From Rotaria macrura (taxonomy: Eukaryota; Rotifera; Eurotatoria; Philodinida; Philodinidae): a stretch of DNA of 64,000 bases. Position numbers and translations under genes: made by a program. The notes under the pieces were generated by a model, which was not told the DNA's origin, made no database searches, and saw only the letters and a program-made list of their open reading frames with translations. The stretch lies in NCBI GenBank assembly GCA_900239685.1, contig OENT01000005.1, positions 310,001-374,000 on the forward strand, in the 5' to 3' direction. Below are positions 49,601-63,700 of this stretch, one piece after another. Numbering within the stretch: position 1 is the stretch's first letter; every line of letters begins with the position of its first letter.

Positions 49601-52600
49601 TGCTAATTTTAACGTAGAACTGATGAAATTAATATGTCCACAACAGACAAGTGTCTGCCTTCTCACCAGCACAATAGGTCTCTTCAATTGATTATCTTTG
49701 AAAGTTGTTTTTTTTTTGTATTAATCAAAATTGCTCTATATAAAATTCTATCAGCCATTTAAAAATGAATTATACTTGACGCATTATTCATCTTTATATT
49801 TCAAAAGTATCAGTCTATCATCGAAAGTTTTGTTTTTGTATTCTAAGAATATTGCTTCTTATACTTTACTTTCTGTTTTTATTGCACTTGAAAATAAACT
49901 TTCATTTTGAGATAAAAAATTAGACTCCATTATCTGGTTGTAATCAACCGAATATAATTTTTTCATATTCTAATATGCACTTGAATAACTGTACTTTTGA
50001 GCATGACATAGATTCGATTAATACAAACGGACAAACATAATCTTTTATCTATGATTCTCAATACTTGATGTTTATTGAATAGTAGTGCCACACCGAAGTA
50101 TAGCAATACGAAAAAGAATAAAACAAATTAGTTGCATTTTAGATTTTTAGAATTTATCCGAGGAAGCTAATTCGGAACGGTTGATTGAAAAAATAAGAAT
50201 TCTATTGTTAATTAGGCTTGTAGCTAATCAAGTCACGCACACAATGCAATGAACATGATAAAGTTACCACTCGTACAAATCTTGAAAAGCAATCAAGTCA
50301 TTTTACTTCGTTCATATTTGTGAACATCATCTTGATTTAGAGCGTATCCTATAGACGTGATGTGTTTCTTATACTACACAGTAATCTGAGCATTCATTTC
50401 AGAGAAAATAACAAAAGATGAAAAACAATTTTTATGTCTCATTTAATACTGAAGCAAATGAAATTTATTTCACACTGAGTTCATTTCCTAATTGACAAAA
50501 GTATTCATGTACAATGAAATAAATCAATTTTCCGATTTAAAAATGCAGACTCAAAAAACCTTAATCTGCCGTAAATAGCACTTTGTCAGAAAGATATCGA
50601 CAACTCTAAATACCGTACATCATGCAATACAATTTTTTTTTGTTTCCGGGGCAACCAAACATTTTTCTATTGTTTAGCATGCGCCTGATTGAAACATGAT
50701 TATTAAATACTTGATTATAAGTTTCAGAAAAGAACGGGAATCGATTTACATGTAAAATGTTTTTGGATTTAATCTATCGATCAATTCAGTTTTTGCTCAT
50801 TTCAATTTTTTAATATAAAATGGCAATGAATCGAAAAACAATTACCCACTACGTATTCTAAATATAAAAAGCATACCATTCGAATCTTCATATCATGAGA
50901 ATTCGAATGCTATATTTTTATCTTTCGAATAATAGTCACTTGAAACTTACAAAGAAGATTTATCTGAAATTTCTACCTATTTTATTTAACAACGTCACAA
51001 ATAGAGAGAAAAATTTATTGATCTACAGATCGAATTCCAGAGAAGAATTGAATAAATATAAATCTTCGACTTTTTATAACACGTATTGCCAAACAGCGAC
51101 TGACTATTTTTCAACTAGTCACATGTGAAGCATTATAGAAAAATATGTAGGCTACTTGGGGAAAAAAATTTTGCTTGTACAGCTATCTGCTACTTGAGTT
51201 ATCAACTTTTTTCTGAAGTGATAATCTGTGACTCAAGATCATCTAATACATCACTTAGTGCATCTATTTTGGGATCGACTTTTTACCATTTTTTTATTCA
51301 TACTAGACGATTACTATGGAGAATAATAACCATTCTACTAAACACGAAATCCTATTTGACATTGGTACAAAGAATAGATCGATTTTTATGCTTCACACTC
51401 TTTCTTCGAATTCCACTTCCCAATAGGATTTTCCCATTCATTCACCCACCCATTCCTCTGACATGTTTCAAAGTATTAAACTAATCAAAGAATCATAGCA
51501 ACATTTGAAAATAACTTCACAGATTACAAATTACTTATCTCAGACATGAGAGGATATGAAGGTCGACTACTAAATAATTGCCTTGATTAAGTTTTGCTTT
51601 TCATACATAGCATAAAATGATTCACCGATGAAAATATGAATTATAAAAATAAGATCTGATTCAACTCAAGTTGATTCCATTCCTTTGTGCAGAGTCAGAA
51701 CGTAATGTTTCCTTTCAATGACGTAAATAGTATTCTATTTGAAAACTGTCAAGTAATAGTCGGAGATGTTCATCAAATGTACATGTCATCGATGATTGAT
51801 AAAGAATTTTATTCTGCGTACAGTTTTTCTTTGATCGTAAAATAGAGTTCAACTTGTAATTATCAAAAGAATATCTTTTGCAATGACTCAGACAATTCTT
51901 TTTCGAGGAAGTTTCATTAATCCAATGCATTAGACAACACATGAAATATCTCGAATTCAAAATATAAGCAACGGAAACTGTTTATAACAGTCAGCAAATT
52001 CGAGGCATTGTTTTAAATGAATATATCTGTCATGAATATCTATGCAAAACAAAGACATATCCGAATAGTTTTAAATTACTTTTTTTCATTGTTATCGCAT
52101 GAAGGTAACAGTTACCAGTCGTCATTGATATCTGATTACCGGTTTATTATGCTTAGAGAATAGGTTCTACTGACGATCATGATTGGATCAAAATGCGTCA
52201 AAATTTTCAGCGATGTAATAATCAGAAACTTATGATGTGAAATATTTTGTATAGAGCAATACTAGAGGATGCTTTACGAAGTTACGAGAGATTGATATGC
52301 ATTCTTATCTATCAATCATCCTTGACTAAATTAGATCGATGAAACACATGACGACAGAAGCATTATTCGATAGGTAGATCTGAACTACGATAAGGAATAA
52401 TATTGTTGGAGTCTACAAGTATAAATATTCGTAGAGTATCAAATTATTTTGTAACAGATCATTTTCATATGAATATTACTAAGTTTAAAGTTTATTATCA
52501 AAAGACTAAGGTTTTTGCATGCAAATACAAAACTTCTATTGTTCATGCTGATACAAAAAGTATTGAATAGAATTCATTGATTCTTCTATTTTTCATTGTT

Positions 52601-52622
52601 CACTCGCAACAATCTTTCATTG
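46684..52622. other. Gene-poor 6 kb
   Basis: No gene could be supported. Two adjacent plus-strand frames (50895-51128 and 51125-51484) overlap by four bases but show no known domain, codon bias or splice sites. They look like chance frames. The rest is AT-rich with short homopolymer runs. No tRNA box pair was recognised. Confidence 0.45.
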
Positions 52623-52628
52623 TTTATT
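52623..52628 (-). terminator. Possible poly(A) signal of the FLRFamide gene
   Basis: TTTATT on the plus strand reads AATAAA on the minus strand, about 90 bp downstream of the stop codon at 52718-52716. Confidence 0.5.
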
Positions 52629-52715
52629 TCAATCAAACTCTTATGATCATTCTAGCGGTAGTTTGAATTTTGTATTACATCCGTGAGAAAAAGGAAATTC
52701 AGAATAAAGAATTTT

Positions 52716-53258
52716 TTATCCAAATCGTAAAAAGTCACTTTTTCGAGTGTTGCGAAAATAAGCTGCTGGAAACGATTGTTGAGCTTGTCGACCGAAGCGA
52801 AGGAATGTTCCTCCGTTATGACCGGCTCGACTAAATCGCGAAAACGAAGGAGTTGAACGACCAAACCGAAGAAATGTTCCGCCTCGATGATCATCACGAC
52901 CAAATCGAAGAAATGAACCTGTTGAGGGTATTTGTCGACCAAATCGAAGAAATGAGCCTGTTGATGGTATTTGTCGACCGAATCTTAAAAATGTGGTTGA
53001 TCGAGGATTAAAATCATAGTCTTCATCACTGTCAACATCGACCTTAGATGTATCGTCAATCGTATATGCTGTTTCTAATTTCAGCTGACGACTCAATTGA
53101 TCATTTGAATAAACTTCATCCGTATCTATGATTAAGTTAACAAACCATCATATAGAAAACAAAAGACAATAGAATAAAGAATACATACTGCTACTGCTCG
53201 ATACTATTGATATGAATTGGATGCAAATAAGTGTCGATATGATAGTAAATACATACAT
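52716..53258 (-). CDS. FLRFamide-like neuropeptide precursor
   Basis: Two exons, 53258-53189 and 53125-52716, joined in phase 1, give 159 residues. Exon 1 is exactly a signal peptide ([20 protein letters not shown]). After an acidic spacer ([10 protein letters not shown]) come six FLRFG units, five followed by a single Arg: [20 protein letters not shown] twice, [24 protein letters not shown] and KSDFLRFG. Gly is the amide donor, so the mature peptides should end in FLRF-amide. The last unit ends the protein, so it needs no C-terminal cut. Two units have decayed: STPSFSRFS lacks the amidation Gly, and [14 protein letters not shown] lacks the core. Processing is monobasic throughout, with no KR or RR between the FLRFG units. 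RFamides act as secreted transmitters or modulators, through GPCRs or peptide-gated channels. Confidence 0.93.
52897..52974 (-). repeat. Two tandem 39-bp neuropeptide units
   Basis: Units 52897-52935 and 52936-52974 differ at two of 39 bases and encode the same 13-residue block ([12 protein letters not shown] plus the processing Arg). Both differences are synonymous. This is a recent tandem duplication within the precursor. Confidence 0.9.
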
Positions 53259-54713
53259 ATTACTGAACGAATGGTGAGAAAATAACATCTAAACAGAACT
53301 AAGTCGAGGAGAAAAGGTGAGCAATTTTAATTACTTTCATCCTATAAACATCTATATATATATATTTATATATATTTATGTAAATTGTGATCAGCACAAC
53401 AGAAAAAGATGTGTTTTTTTATTTGACTCCATCCAATAGAAACCAAACAGAGTTACTGGAATAGAGTACTTCTCCATATATTGTACTCATAAATAAATTA
53501 GTTTCTGATTTAGAGGATAGATGTTAAAAGAAAACCCTCACGAAAAAAAATCATAATAATAAAAATACTAAGTTCGTGCCAATGTTAATGTGACAAATGT
53601 AGTAATTATCATTACATTTGGTGTACTTAAGGAACGTGCTATATAGTGATTAAGGATCGTTTATCGAGTTTCTATGCAATTTGTTAGCAATTTTAGGAGC
53701 ATTTTCATCCTTAGCAGTTCCGCTACATTTCAATCTCAGAGATGCCTCAACATATGTTGATATACTGTTGTTATAACATGTTTGCACAAGCATTGTTCCT
53801 CAAAATGAAAGAGAAGAATATTCAAAAATCATAAATGCTCGTAACAATAAATTTATATAAATATACTTATAAGTTAGAAAAGATTTTTAGATCAGTAATA
53901 GATCTGACAGCAACTTTACATACTTATATCTCAGTAGTGTCAACGATACAAGAATCTAATATTTACAGGAACTTCTCATTATACTTCATCTGATGACAAA
54001 ACATATCCGGATGCACATAATGCTCGTTTTCATGAATAGACCATCTTGCTATATTATGCTTCGATTGTCGACGTTCATAGGAAAGAAAAGGAATTAATCG
54101 GAAAAACGAAGTTTATCCTTGTTTTGCCTTCTTATTGTTTCACAAAAGTGCACATTGAATTCAATAAATGATTCATCAAGGTATATCAATAATTAGGTTC
54201 TTCTATTATCTGAGGAATTTAGAATATAATCATATCTACTTATTATTTGAAAAAAAATCAATCGCTAATTTAACACCATCTGTTTGTTATTTTCATTGAA
54301 CATTCAACAATGATAAATGATATATTTGCTTACTTTTCTGTTTTTCATCTAAGTATATATACGTATATATATATATATATATATATATAATTATCTGATA
54401 ATAATGATGACTCTATTTTTCTAACTCACTATCTGGACTATGTCATTTTTTTTCTCTCACGAATATAAAAAGAGACTAAAGCAAACAGGAAAGTAATTCA
54501 TCTGCAGATGCAATAATTCATTCTGTGTTATCTTATGCGAGTAACTTACTTTCTTTCTCATTAATCCAATACTGAAAGTATATGTGTGCGCACATAGTCT
54601 ATGGTAAAGAAAAAGAAACAAACACAGCGTTTCTTTCAAGAGTCATAATAGGATGTTGAAATAATGTGTACTTGGAATGTGTTGAGCGATAGTAACTATC
54701 TAAGATTATGATA
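53259..54713. other. Intergenic stretch between FLRFamide and CFAP46-like genes
   Basis: About 1.5 kb with no supported exon. It holds (TA)n runs near 53355-53380 and 54362-54390 and should contain the promoter of the minus-strand neuropeptide gene near 53260-53400. Confidence 0.5.
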
Positions 54714-54719
54714 TTTATT
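54714..54719 (-). terminator. Possible poly(A) signal of the CFAP46-like gene
   Basis: TTTATT on the plus strand reads AATAAA on the minus strand, 40 bp beyond the stop codon at 54761-54759. Confidence 0.5.
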
Positions 54720-54758
54720 CGTAAAAGAGAGATAAATACAAATAAAGATCAAACAACG

Positions 54759-57700
54759 TCAAGGTGCAAATGTAAGATTTGGTAATCCAAAAATAACCGT
54801 ATTCAGTTGTTGAAGTTGCAAGGCTGGTCGTTGCCGTTCTTGAATGAGTTCTTTTACTGGCGATGAGTCGGAAGTAATTTCAGTTGGATGAGCTACTGAT
54901 GCCTTTTTTTTATTATTCGGATCCATTTTAGTTGTCGATTGTGGTGGCTCTTTGTTTTTAGGGGATGGTGAACGAGCTTTTTTCATGACAGTAGTGTTCC
55001 CTTTAGCTTTTCCATCTTTTGTTGCTGCTGCTGCTGCTGGATCGACTTCCAAAGGACGTAAGTAAGGATACGTATGAAGTCTTAATGCTTGACTTAATGA
55101 ACAACGAAGAGTTGCTATATCTAAATAAAAATTGACTTCTAATACGTTATCTACCACCACCACCACCAACAACAACAACAAAAAGGACGAAGCATGAATG
55201 ATTACCCGTAAAAATATTGATTAATACACTTTCGTTTTCATTGATTGTTGATTTCCATTGATTAAGAACTATTGATTTGACACCACCTGAACTCCATAAA
55301 AGTGCTGTTTCCGTTGAATGATCAAGTTCCATTGAATTACTATCATTCACCGATCTAAACAAGTTTTCATATGATAGTGAACATCGAATGTACTCAATCG
55401 CTTACGAAGTTGGTGTATTAATAAAACTAGTTGAAGTACGATCGAATGAACATAGTAATGTACACCCTAGGCAAAAACACAAGAGACTTTTAAAAATTTA
55501 CATGATCAGTTTTTAAACAAGACTGGAATCCTTGATTAATTAAGTTATGATTGGAAATTATGCTATCAAAAGAAGCATTTGTAACAAGTTTAAAATTCAT
55601 TGCATACTGTTCATTATGAAAATAAAAGTCAACATCTCTCTAAATTATTAGAAAATCAAGTAACTCTGTGTATGAATAAACATGGCACTACGATGACATT
55701 TTTACTGTGGTAAATGCTTTCGAAACCTTGTTAAAAGTTGTTTATTGAAACAGTGAGAAACCGAGCGAGCATGAGCATGCAACAACATGTTGATGATAAA
55801 TGAACAGAAAGTGAACGAAATCTTGGTCATCTATAATTTTAAAAACCTGTCGATTTCTCAAGATTGGCTGGCACTTTTTCTTGAATGAGACGCATCTCAA
55901 TGTTCAAATTCACCAGATACACTATATATATATATACTTTTTTTTAAATTGCAAATTGAAAGAACAGTATAGAGCCAGTGGCTGTATGGTATTTTTTTCC
56001 AATGTTCATTTCTAGAAAACTCTTTGAACATCTGTAGTTTCACTATGTTATTTCCTGAGGCTTAAATCCTCATCATGGTATGTCAATTTGACTTTTATGC
56101 ATTCAAAATATTGAATTTTATCTTAAATTGAGAAGTTGCTTTTGCAAAATATCTAGCAATAATTTTTTAAATCACTGCATTTTTTTCTAGGCGGCTCTAC
56201 TTTTGATATCATCGAATAGCTCTAAGATATCGTGAGAAATATAAATTTTCAAAAAACTAATTTCTATACTAATACATGTTGTCGTGTTCTTCTCCAAGAT
56301 TCATTGAAAAATGATTTCAGAATTCTTGCTTCTCACCAAGGTATCCAATCATATCCATACTCACTCTCTACAAAAGCTAATCACATCGTAGAAATTCTTG
56401 CCTTCATTTATAAATACAATACACGAATAGCTCTCAACTTAGGTATCTTTTTATTTCATATTCAATTTTAATCTTTACCATTTTTAGACAAATTCGGACA
56501 TTTGTATGATCCAATCAATTCACTTAATGTGTGCGCACCATAATAAATTAAAGCCTGAGTATCACTTATAATACGTTCAAGTTCGACAGTACTAAAGAAA
56601 TAAAACATAGAACACGCATTTATCAAGTTTTTCCAATGCAATAGTACAAAAAGAATAAGAGATACGGTTAGGTAAACATAAGAATAATGAAGAAGTACCA
56701 CAGGGATAAACGAATAAAAAAATATATACAGAAGGGTATATATTGTCGTTCTTAACTTACGAAAATTGTTGAGGAGGAAGAGTTACATTCTTCTGATACC
56801 TGAAAATAGCTAAATTTATTTACCGAACTCAAGAAGAATGAATGAATCGAACATCATCTATTTTGTTTCAATAAAATATTAGAAGATTTCGATGTCAATC
56901 AGAAATATAAAAAAACAGATTATCGTTGTCAAATTTTAACTCTTACTTTAACGCTGTGCCTTCATGTTTAATTGTTTTCCATTTAGCAACAAGTTGAGGA
57001 AATCGTTGTCGAATTAAATCAAACGGCGACGATGCTTTACTTTCTTTAAAATCAAAAATAAATAGTTCATGTACGAAAAATTTATTCAAGTAGAATTTAC
57101 CTGCAGATGTTTTAGTTAAAATTGGTTCCGTTAGATAATATGTATTCGTTGAATCAACTAATTGTAAATCACTTAGAACTTCACCAGTCTTAAATACAGC
57201 AATATTCAAAATTTATATGTGATCACCATCATATAAAGATAGTTACCTCTTTCGTGCTAGCTTTCTTGGCTTTGTCTACAAGATAAAGACGAAAATGGAA
57301 CAAGAAAATTTTCTCATGCATTCAACAAATGGTTAAAATTTTGATTTTAATCGTAGTCGCCAGGAAAAAATATCGAAATTTAAATGTCCCTGTTTTTTCT
57401 TTCTTTATTCGAAAAAAACAATTAGTTGATATCGTAACTTAAACAATTCTATCTTCATTGAATTGATTTCATAGAATAGAAAGAAAAGTATACATATTGT
57501 TTAGAATCTTTGAATTTTCATCAATATCGAATGAAATTGCAGAGAAAAAAGACATATTTATAGTTTGTTAGTATTATGTCTTCTTTTTCATAATGCGTTT
57601 TAGTACATAGTAATGAATATATAGGATACGAAGATCTAGGAGTAACGTTATTTTTAAAGTATATTACTATCATGAAATGAACTTTCGAAAAGTTTTGAAT

Positions 57701-60700
57701 TAATTCGATTCGATTGTATTAAAACAAGTTTATATGCTTCACGTCGTTTTACTGTTTTATAATACTAACGCAAAATGACTAATTCAGAAGAGTGATCTGA
57801 TGAAAATTTTAAAATTTCAACTAATGAAAAATGTAACTTTGATTGGATTTCTAAATTCATAAAGCACAAACTGTTGAGAATTTAAGTTTTTTATGATTTA
57901 GAATGTCTTGACAAATTTCTTCTTTGATTCGATAAGCTCCTTATTAAGATTCGTCTACTGTGTCATTGTAAGACAAACAGGTTTTTTGTAACCTTGTGAC
58001 GTTAATTATAACAATTTGAGATAGAAGATCTATCTTCTTTATTTTGATAAAATCAATTTTGTTTCGTCAGTAATCTGTTCTTCGTTTAATTTATTGCTAT
58101 TTTTATTATTATTAGTCCATTGTGTTTTGATTTTATATTTTATTTCTTGAGAAAAACATTTTCATCACTTTCTGTTTTTTTTCAAACACAAAAACCAATT
58201 GTTGTTTCTTCAGTTCTCTGTTTATGATTATCTTACGTCAAAATGTAGAGTACTGAAAGAAGTTCCTTTGTAGCTAAATCATGACTGTTTCTTAGAAAGA
58301 AAATATCAATAGGTATGTAGAATATAGTAGAATGTTATTTCTTTTCTGAAGAGTTGAATACGTTTCTATTTTGTAAGTGGAAATTATAGCATCAATAGCA
58401 TTTTTCGTAGCAATGCTCGTTCGAAGAAAACAAAACCCAGAACATACAATGGGACATCAGTGAGAGTTTTGATTTGCAATGTAACTCATGCTCGACACGT
58501 GTGTGTGAAATATTTCATGGCAACGGCACTGTACTGAATTAAAAGTTTAGCCGTAGTCTCTTCACTTAACTAAAGACTGAAACCACAAAATGAATAAGTT
58601 AGTTTCTTGCATGTAAATGTTTGTTACTGGATGTAGACGCCGACAACTTTAAATTTATTTTGTTACAGGTTGAAAATGTTTTTACTGCTTAGTTCATATT
58701 TATCACATTGATCATTTGACAGTTGCAATGAATCAATACCACACTACCTTTCATCCATAATATCAAATTTTGTTATTTTTTGTCAGTGCAAAATTCAAAT
58801 ACTCAAACCTACATATTTCATCTACTTTTGACTTTGCAGAAAACTTAATCATTTATATCTTTCTACGTAGAGTACATGTAGTTATTAGCATATGAACATT
58901 TCGTTGTTTCTTACATTCAAACTACAATATTGATAGTCAATTAAATTCAGCTAGAGACACATTTGTAATGTGCCTTCAATAAATAAATATATATAATTAG
59001 ATGAGTTTTCTTTTAATGAAATGCAATCGATATTAAAATGGATACGCTTGTGTGTATTTTTTTTTATAGAGGATTTTGATATCTTACCATCGGGTGGTGC
59101 TGCATTTTCATCAAACGAAATATTTGGATTAAGACGATTGTAAATCGATTGAATTGAGAAATCACGTGATATCCCACCAATTTGAACGTGTTTCAATATT
59201 TCAAGTGATTCAAGTGGCAGATTTGCTAGACGTGGATCAACGAGAAGAACAAGATGATCGGCGCTAAGTGTCGGTCGAAGTTCATATTGTTTTTCAGCTC
59301 TAAATTGAATAGTAGTCATATGAAAAATGAATTTTTTTCTTTCATTTGATTATCTTACTCAAGATAATTCGAAAGTAATGAACCGATAGGCGAGAAATAG
59401 TCATTTAATTCAACAACAAATTCTTCCATAAAACGCTCTCTAAATTCGTTTATTAAACTAATATCGACTGGATCAGACTAAAAATAAACGCATCAAACAA
59501 GCATCATATTAGAAAAATAATTTATTAATATGTACATGAAACTAGTGAGTGCAGATAGTCAAATGGAATATACACATAGGGAAACAAGAAGACAAAACAA
59601 TGATTGAATTCAGTATTTCTTAAATTTTTCTTTCAATTGAAAATGCATGTAATCATGTGAACTAGATTTAATCGTATGGAAATAACCTGTAAAATTTTAT
59701 TTAACATAATAGTATTGATGCTTCTCAAAGTTCTTTTCACCTAAATAAAATATGCAATTTATCGATTAAATTATTCTCATAATTTTCTATCGATTAGTTT
59801 TCATTTTGAAAAATAAATATTAAAAAAAAGTAAATAACACTTAGGCATTTTTTATCATGATGAAATATAACATCAGACTTACTTGTTCAGAATTGAGCAT
59901 GGCTTGTTTATTACGACTGTATTGAAGTTTAATATCGTATCGTTGTAACATCTGTGAATATTCCTCTTTCCATTGATTATATTTACTAATTAAATTGTTT
60001 AATATATTCTTATCAACATTTATTTTCATTATTTGAGGATTTACAACAGATCCAGTTATTGAACCTAAATTATTCAGAAAGTTTATTTTTAAGAGAATTT
60101 TTCTAAAAAACATTGTGTAGCTAACTAACCAATTGTTTTCGCATTTGCTTGTTTAGGAGCTGATATCGAAGTTGCACCTCTTCCACTCGACATTTTACTG
60201 TTGAACAAAGCTGCATAAAGCACGTCACTAAATGACAATTCAAATGAGAATGTTATTGTTTACACTTCGCGTAAAGTAATAATAAAAAAAGATACTACTT
60301 ATTTGATGAATAATGTAACATAAGAAAATTGAACGTCGGTGGCATATCCTTTATCAGATCGTAATATTGTGTTCGTATTGTCATATATTTCCATGACTAG
60401 AAGTATTGAACGATATATTAGTCAAGACAAAATTTAAGAAAGAATGAAAGTTTCCATCGAAATTAATGTTCTAACTTTAAAGTATTCTATGTATATTTGC
60501 TGTAGTTGAGAGTCCTTCCCTTCGTTGTACTCTTGAGTCTTTTCGGATGTTCTATGATCCAACTAATCATTTTGATCAGATACTCTATTAAATGGTTGTT
60601 TAGTATGTCCCGTAAGGAATAAAAAAAAGTATTACTATCAACATTTTCTGTTTTAAACTAGAATGGTAATCAATTCTTGTTGACTTAGCTACCTCGAATA

Positions 60701-63700
60701 TGCACCCGAACATTCAAATATTTATAGCTGACAAATAGAACAGAATGCTAAAGCTCTTATTTGATTTTCGCTGAGAAAACTTAATGAATCCAACGATCAA
60801 TTAAACAATTATTATTTAAATCTATTCATTGTCGTTGAATTGCATGATGCCGATATTCAAATAAAAGCGTTGGAATGATGTTCAATAGTAGATATTAAAA
60901 AGCATCCCCTTTTCTAGAAATCAGCTAGAATACACTTAATCCTTCATATCTGTGCTAATTTATACCTTTGAACTAAAAAGAATTTTTCTCCATAGTTGAA
61001 CACTGACGTGCATTTTAAACGGTATTCTTGTTATTTGAAAGTCAAGTATCATCAGTACGATAGATTAGAAGATACTTGAAATTTTCATATACATTTTTTA
61101 AAGCTAGGCAGTAAGTGTAAGATTCCTATGCATTTCGTTGCACTCAAAACTTAACCTTACTGTAGATTCGTATTTATAACGATAGATAAAACGACTTTTA
61201 GATATTTATCTAAGAAAATATTAAAATAAATTCTCTAGCATAACTACTTGAACTGAGTCATCTAATAGCTTGTTCAACATATCTATATCCAATTGTGAAA
61301 TTTTGCAGTGGCACAACAATCATATTTCACATTGGTATAGATAAGAACGAGATTTACTATGAATATTATATATTCGATCATTTTTATACTATGTATGAAC
61401 ATTTCAAATTAATCCCTAGATATTAACATCAAAAGAGAAATGATCTTACACAACATAGTTCGAGCTCATTTAGTATCATAACTATGAACTTTTATTAGTA
61501 TTTCTTTAAATCAAAGGCTTCTACTATACCCAATAGGTTTTTAATCGTTCCATCATCGATCGATATGTAATACCGTTGCTAGCATTCGTAATAGTTTCAT
61601 CTTGTTTTATTCGATTTATTAATATAAATAATGAGGCAAGTTCTGAATCACTTGGAGTATGACATGCACGTTTCAAAATATTCTCTGTATAAATCGAAGC
61701 ACTTGCATTCTAACATATAGAAACGAAGAAAATAAATATAAGGCAACAGGAAGAATATCTTCTGCCTACTTGACTCAATATTAAATAGATAATACTTGAT
61801 ATGGGATCTAATTGACCTATCATTTCACACAACAATAAACTAGAATCACGTATAAGAATTTTGTCTTGAATAGCTAAAGCTATGTTCAATGATTGTAATG
61901 CCAATTCCGTAGATTGACCAAGATATGGCATCGAATAATTTAATTCCGTCTAAAATAAAAGCAATCAATCAATCAGTATTTATTAAATAGTCAGTCTTTA
62001 ACCTTTTGTCGAATCAATTCAGTGAACAAATCATCTGCGACAGATTCATTGTCGAAAGGTGTTGATATTGGATAAGGATTAGCACTATTTTGCGATCCAA
62101 TTCGTTTTAATGCTGCTTTATCAACCGGAATTTCATTTAATTTAAGTAAGATATCCTAGAAAAAAACAAGTTCACTTTCTTGCCAAGAATTTGTCACGAA
62201 TTATATTTTAAAGAAACAAACTTTAATTCTTGAATTCCATTCAAGCGGATAGTCTGTACCCACATTTTGACCGATTATGTTATAAACTTGAGCCAAATAG
62301 AATAGGATCTGCAACAAAATGATAAAGACTTATATTAGAAATCAGTCAGAACACAAACTTTAGCTTTTGCTGCTTTATCATTTGTACCAATTATTTCAAG
62401 TACAGCCAATATGGAACAAATGAGTTTATCTGGTAGAATTCTAAATAATAATAATTGGATTATTCACATATTCGAAATGAATAAAATGGAAATATTGGTA
62501 TTGGTAAATTTTCTAGAGGATAACACAACAGATATCATGTAGATTATTCAAAGCATATACAGACAAAATTGAATAAATTAGTAGATTGTAAAAGTTTCAA
62601 GTCATTTTTATTATTGACTATTCTGAAATAAGTTTATTGAATAGACTACTATCCGTTGAGAGTGAAAATAACTAGTTAAGTATGAAAGTTTACTGATGCT
62701 TCAAATAAATTTTCGATAATGCTCTTATCTAGTTTCTTTCAAATCAGTTTTCTCCTATCATCCTGGCATTTTTATTAGAGAGTATTTCGATAGGAAGATG
62801 TCTTATTAGATATTCATTAAATAGTTACATACTATACTGTAGATAGATGTATCTAGTTAGATCTCTGCTATTTTATAACTGAAATCAAAGTTCGACATTG
62901 ATTATAAGTGTGACTCTTCAAGTACCTCAAGGTACAAGATATCTTCTTTTTTTGAATATGTCGATTCTTTCTTTTTAGTTGTCTGGCAAAAATTCATAGG
63001 CTAGTAGATGCTTTTTCAACAGGATCCACTATGAACAAAACGCATAAAATCATGACAGTTTTAGTGGTTGCACGATACTAATTTTACTATATGAAATAAT
63101 CATCTCTTGAAAGTGTAAATGAATATGGGAATTTGTTTTTTTTAATTTTCGATCAACATAAAATACTACAAGTAAACCATAATGTTTGATACGAATACCA
63201 TTTGGACATATAGTAATATGTCCCATGGGGACCAAATAAAACAAATTCTTGCTCAAGAAAGATCATCTTCAATAATACCAGTATCATATACGATTTTGAC
63301 GTACTAATCATCTTGTCTCATAGAGCAAGATCTTTGCGAATGAACTTATACTTGTATTTTGCGATGAAACTAGTCTCGATCAGATCTACCTTTTTGAATA
63401 GTTTCAATTGTAGATGTTCATGAAACACGATTAAACTCTTTTCAGAATGTTCAGTAATCATTTCGATTTATACCATTCAATTTAGAAATACACAAGCAAG
63501 TCGAAATTATTTTTAATTACTTTATAATTTCACTCCATTTGATGGTATTTGCATCATCGTCATTTTTTTCTTCTGTACATTCATCTTTACCAACAAAATC
63601 TTCTACAGCCTATAAATTATATAAATACATTATAATTGCATAAAATATCAATTTATATCTTACTAAAAATGTTGCATGAGTTTTTTTACGTCTTAAGCGT

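Noticed and set aside
50895..51484. Two overlapping plus-strand frames
   Set aside because: No domain, codon bias or splice signals; likely chance frames in AT-rich DNA.
54759..55181. Poly-Val/Leu start of the last CFAP46-like frame as a signal peptide
   Set aside because: That part is the triplet-repeat end of an intron; the exon starts at 55150.
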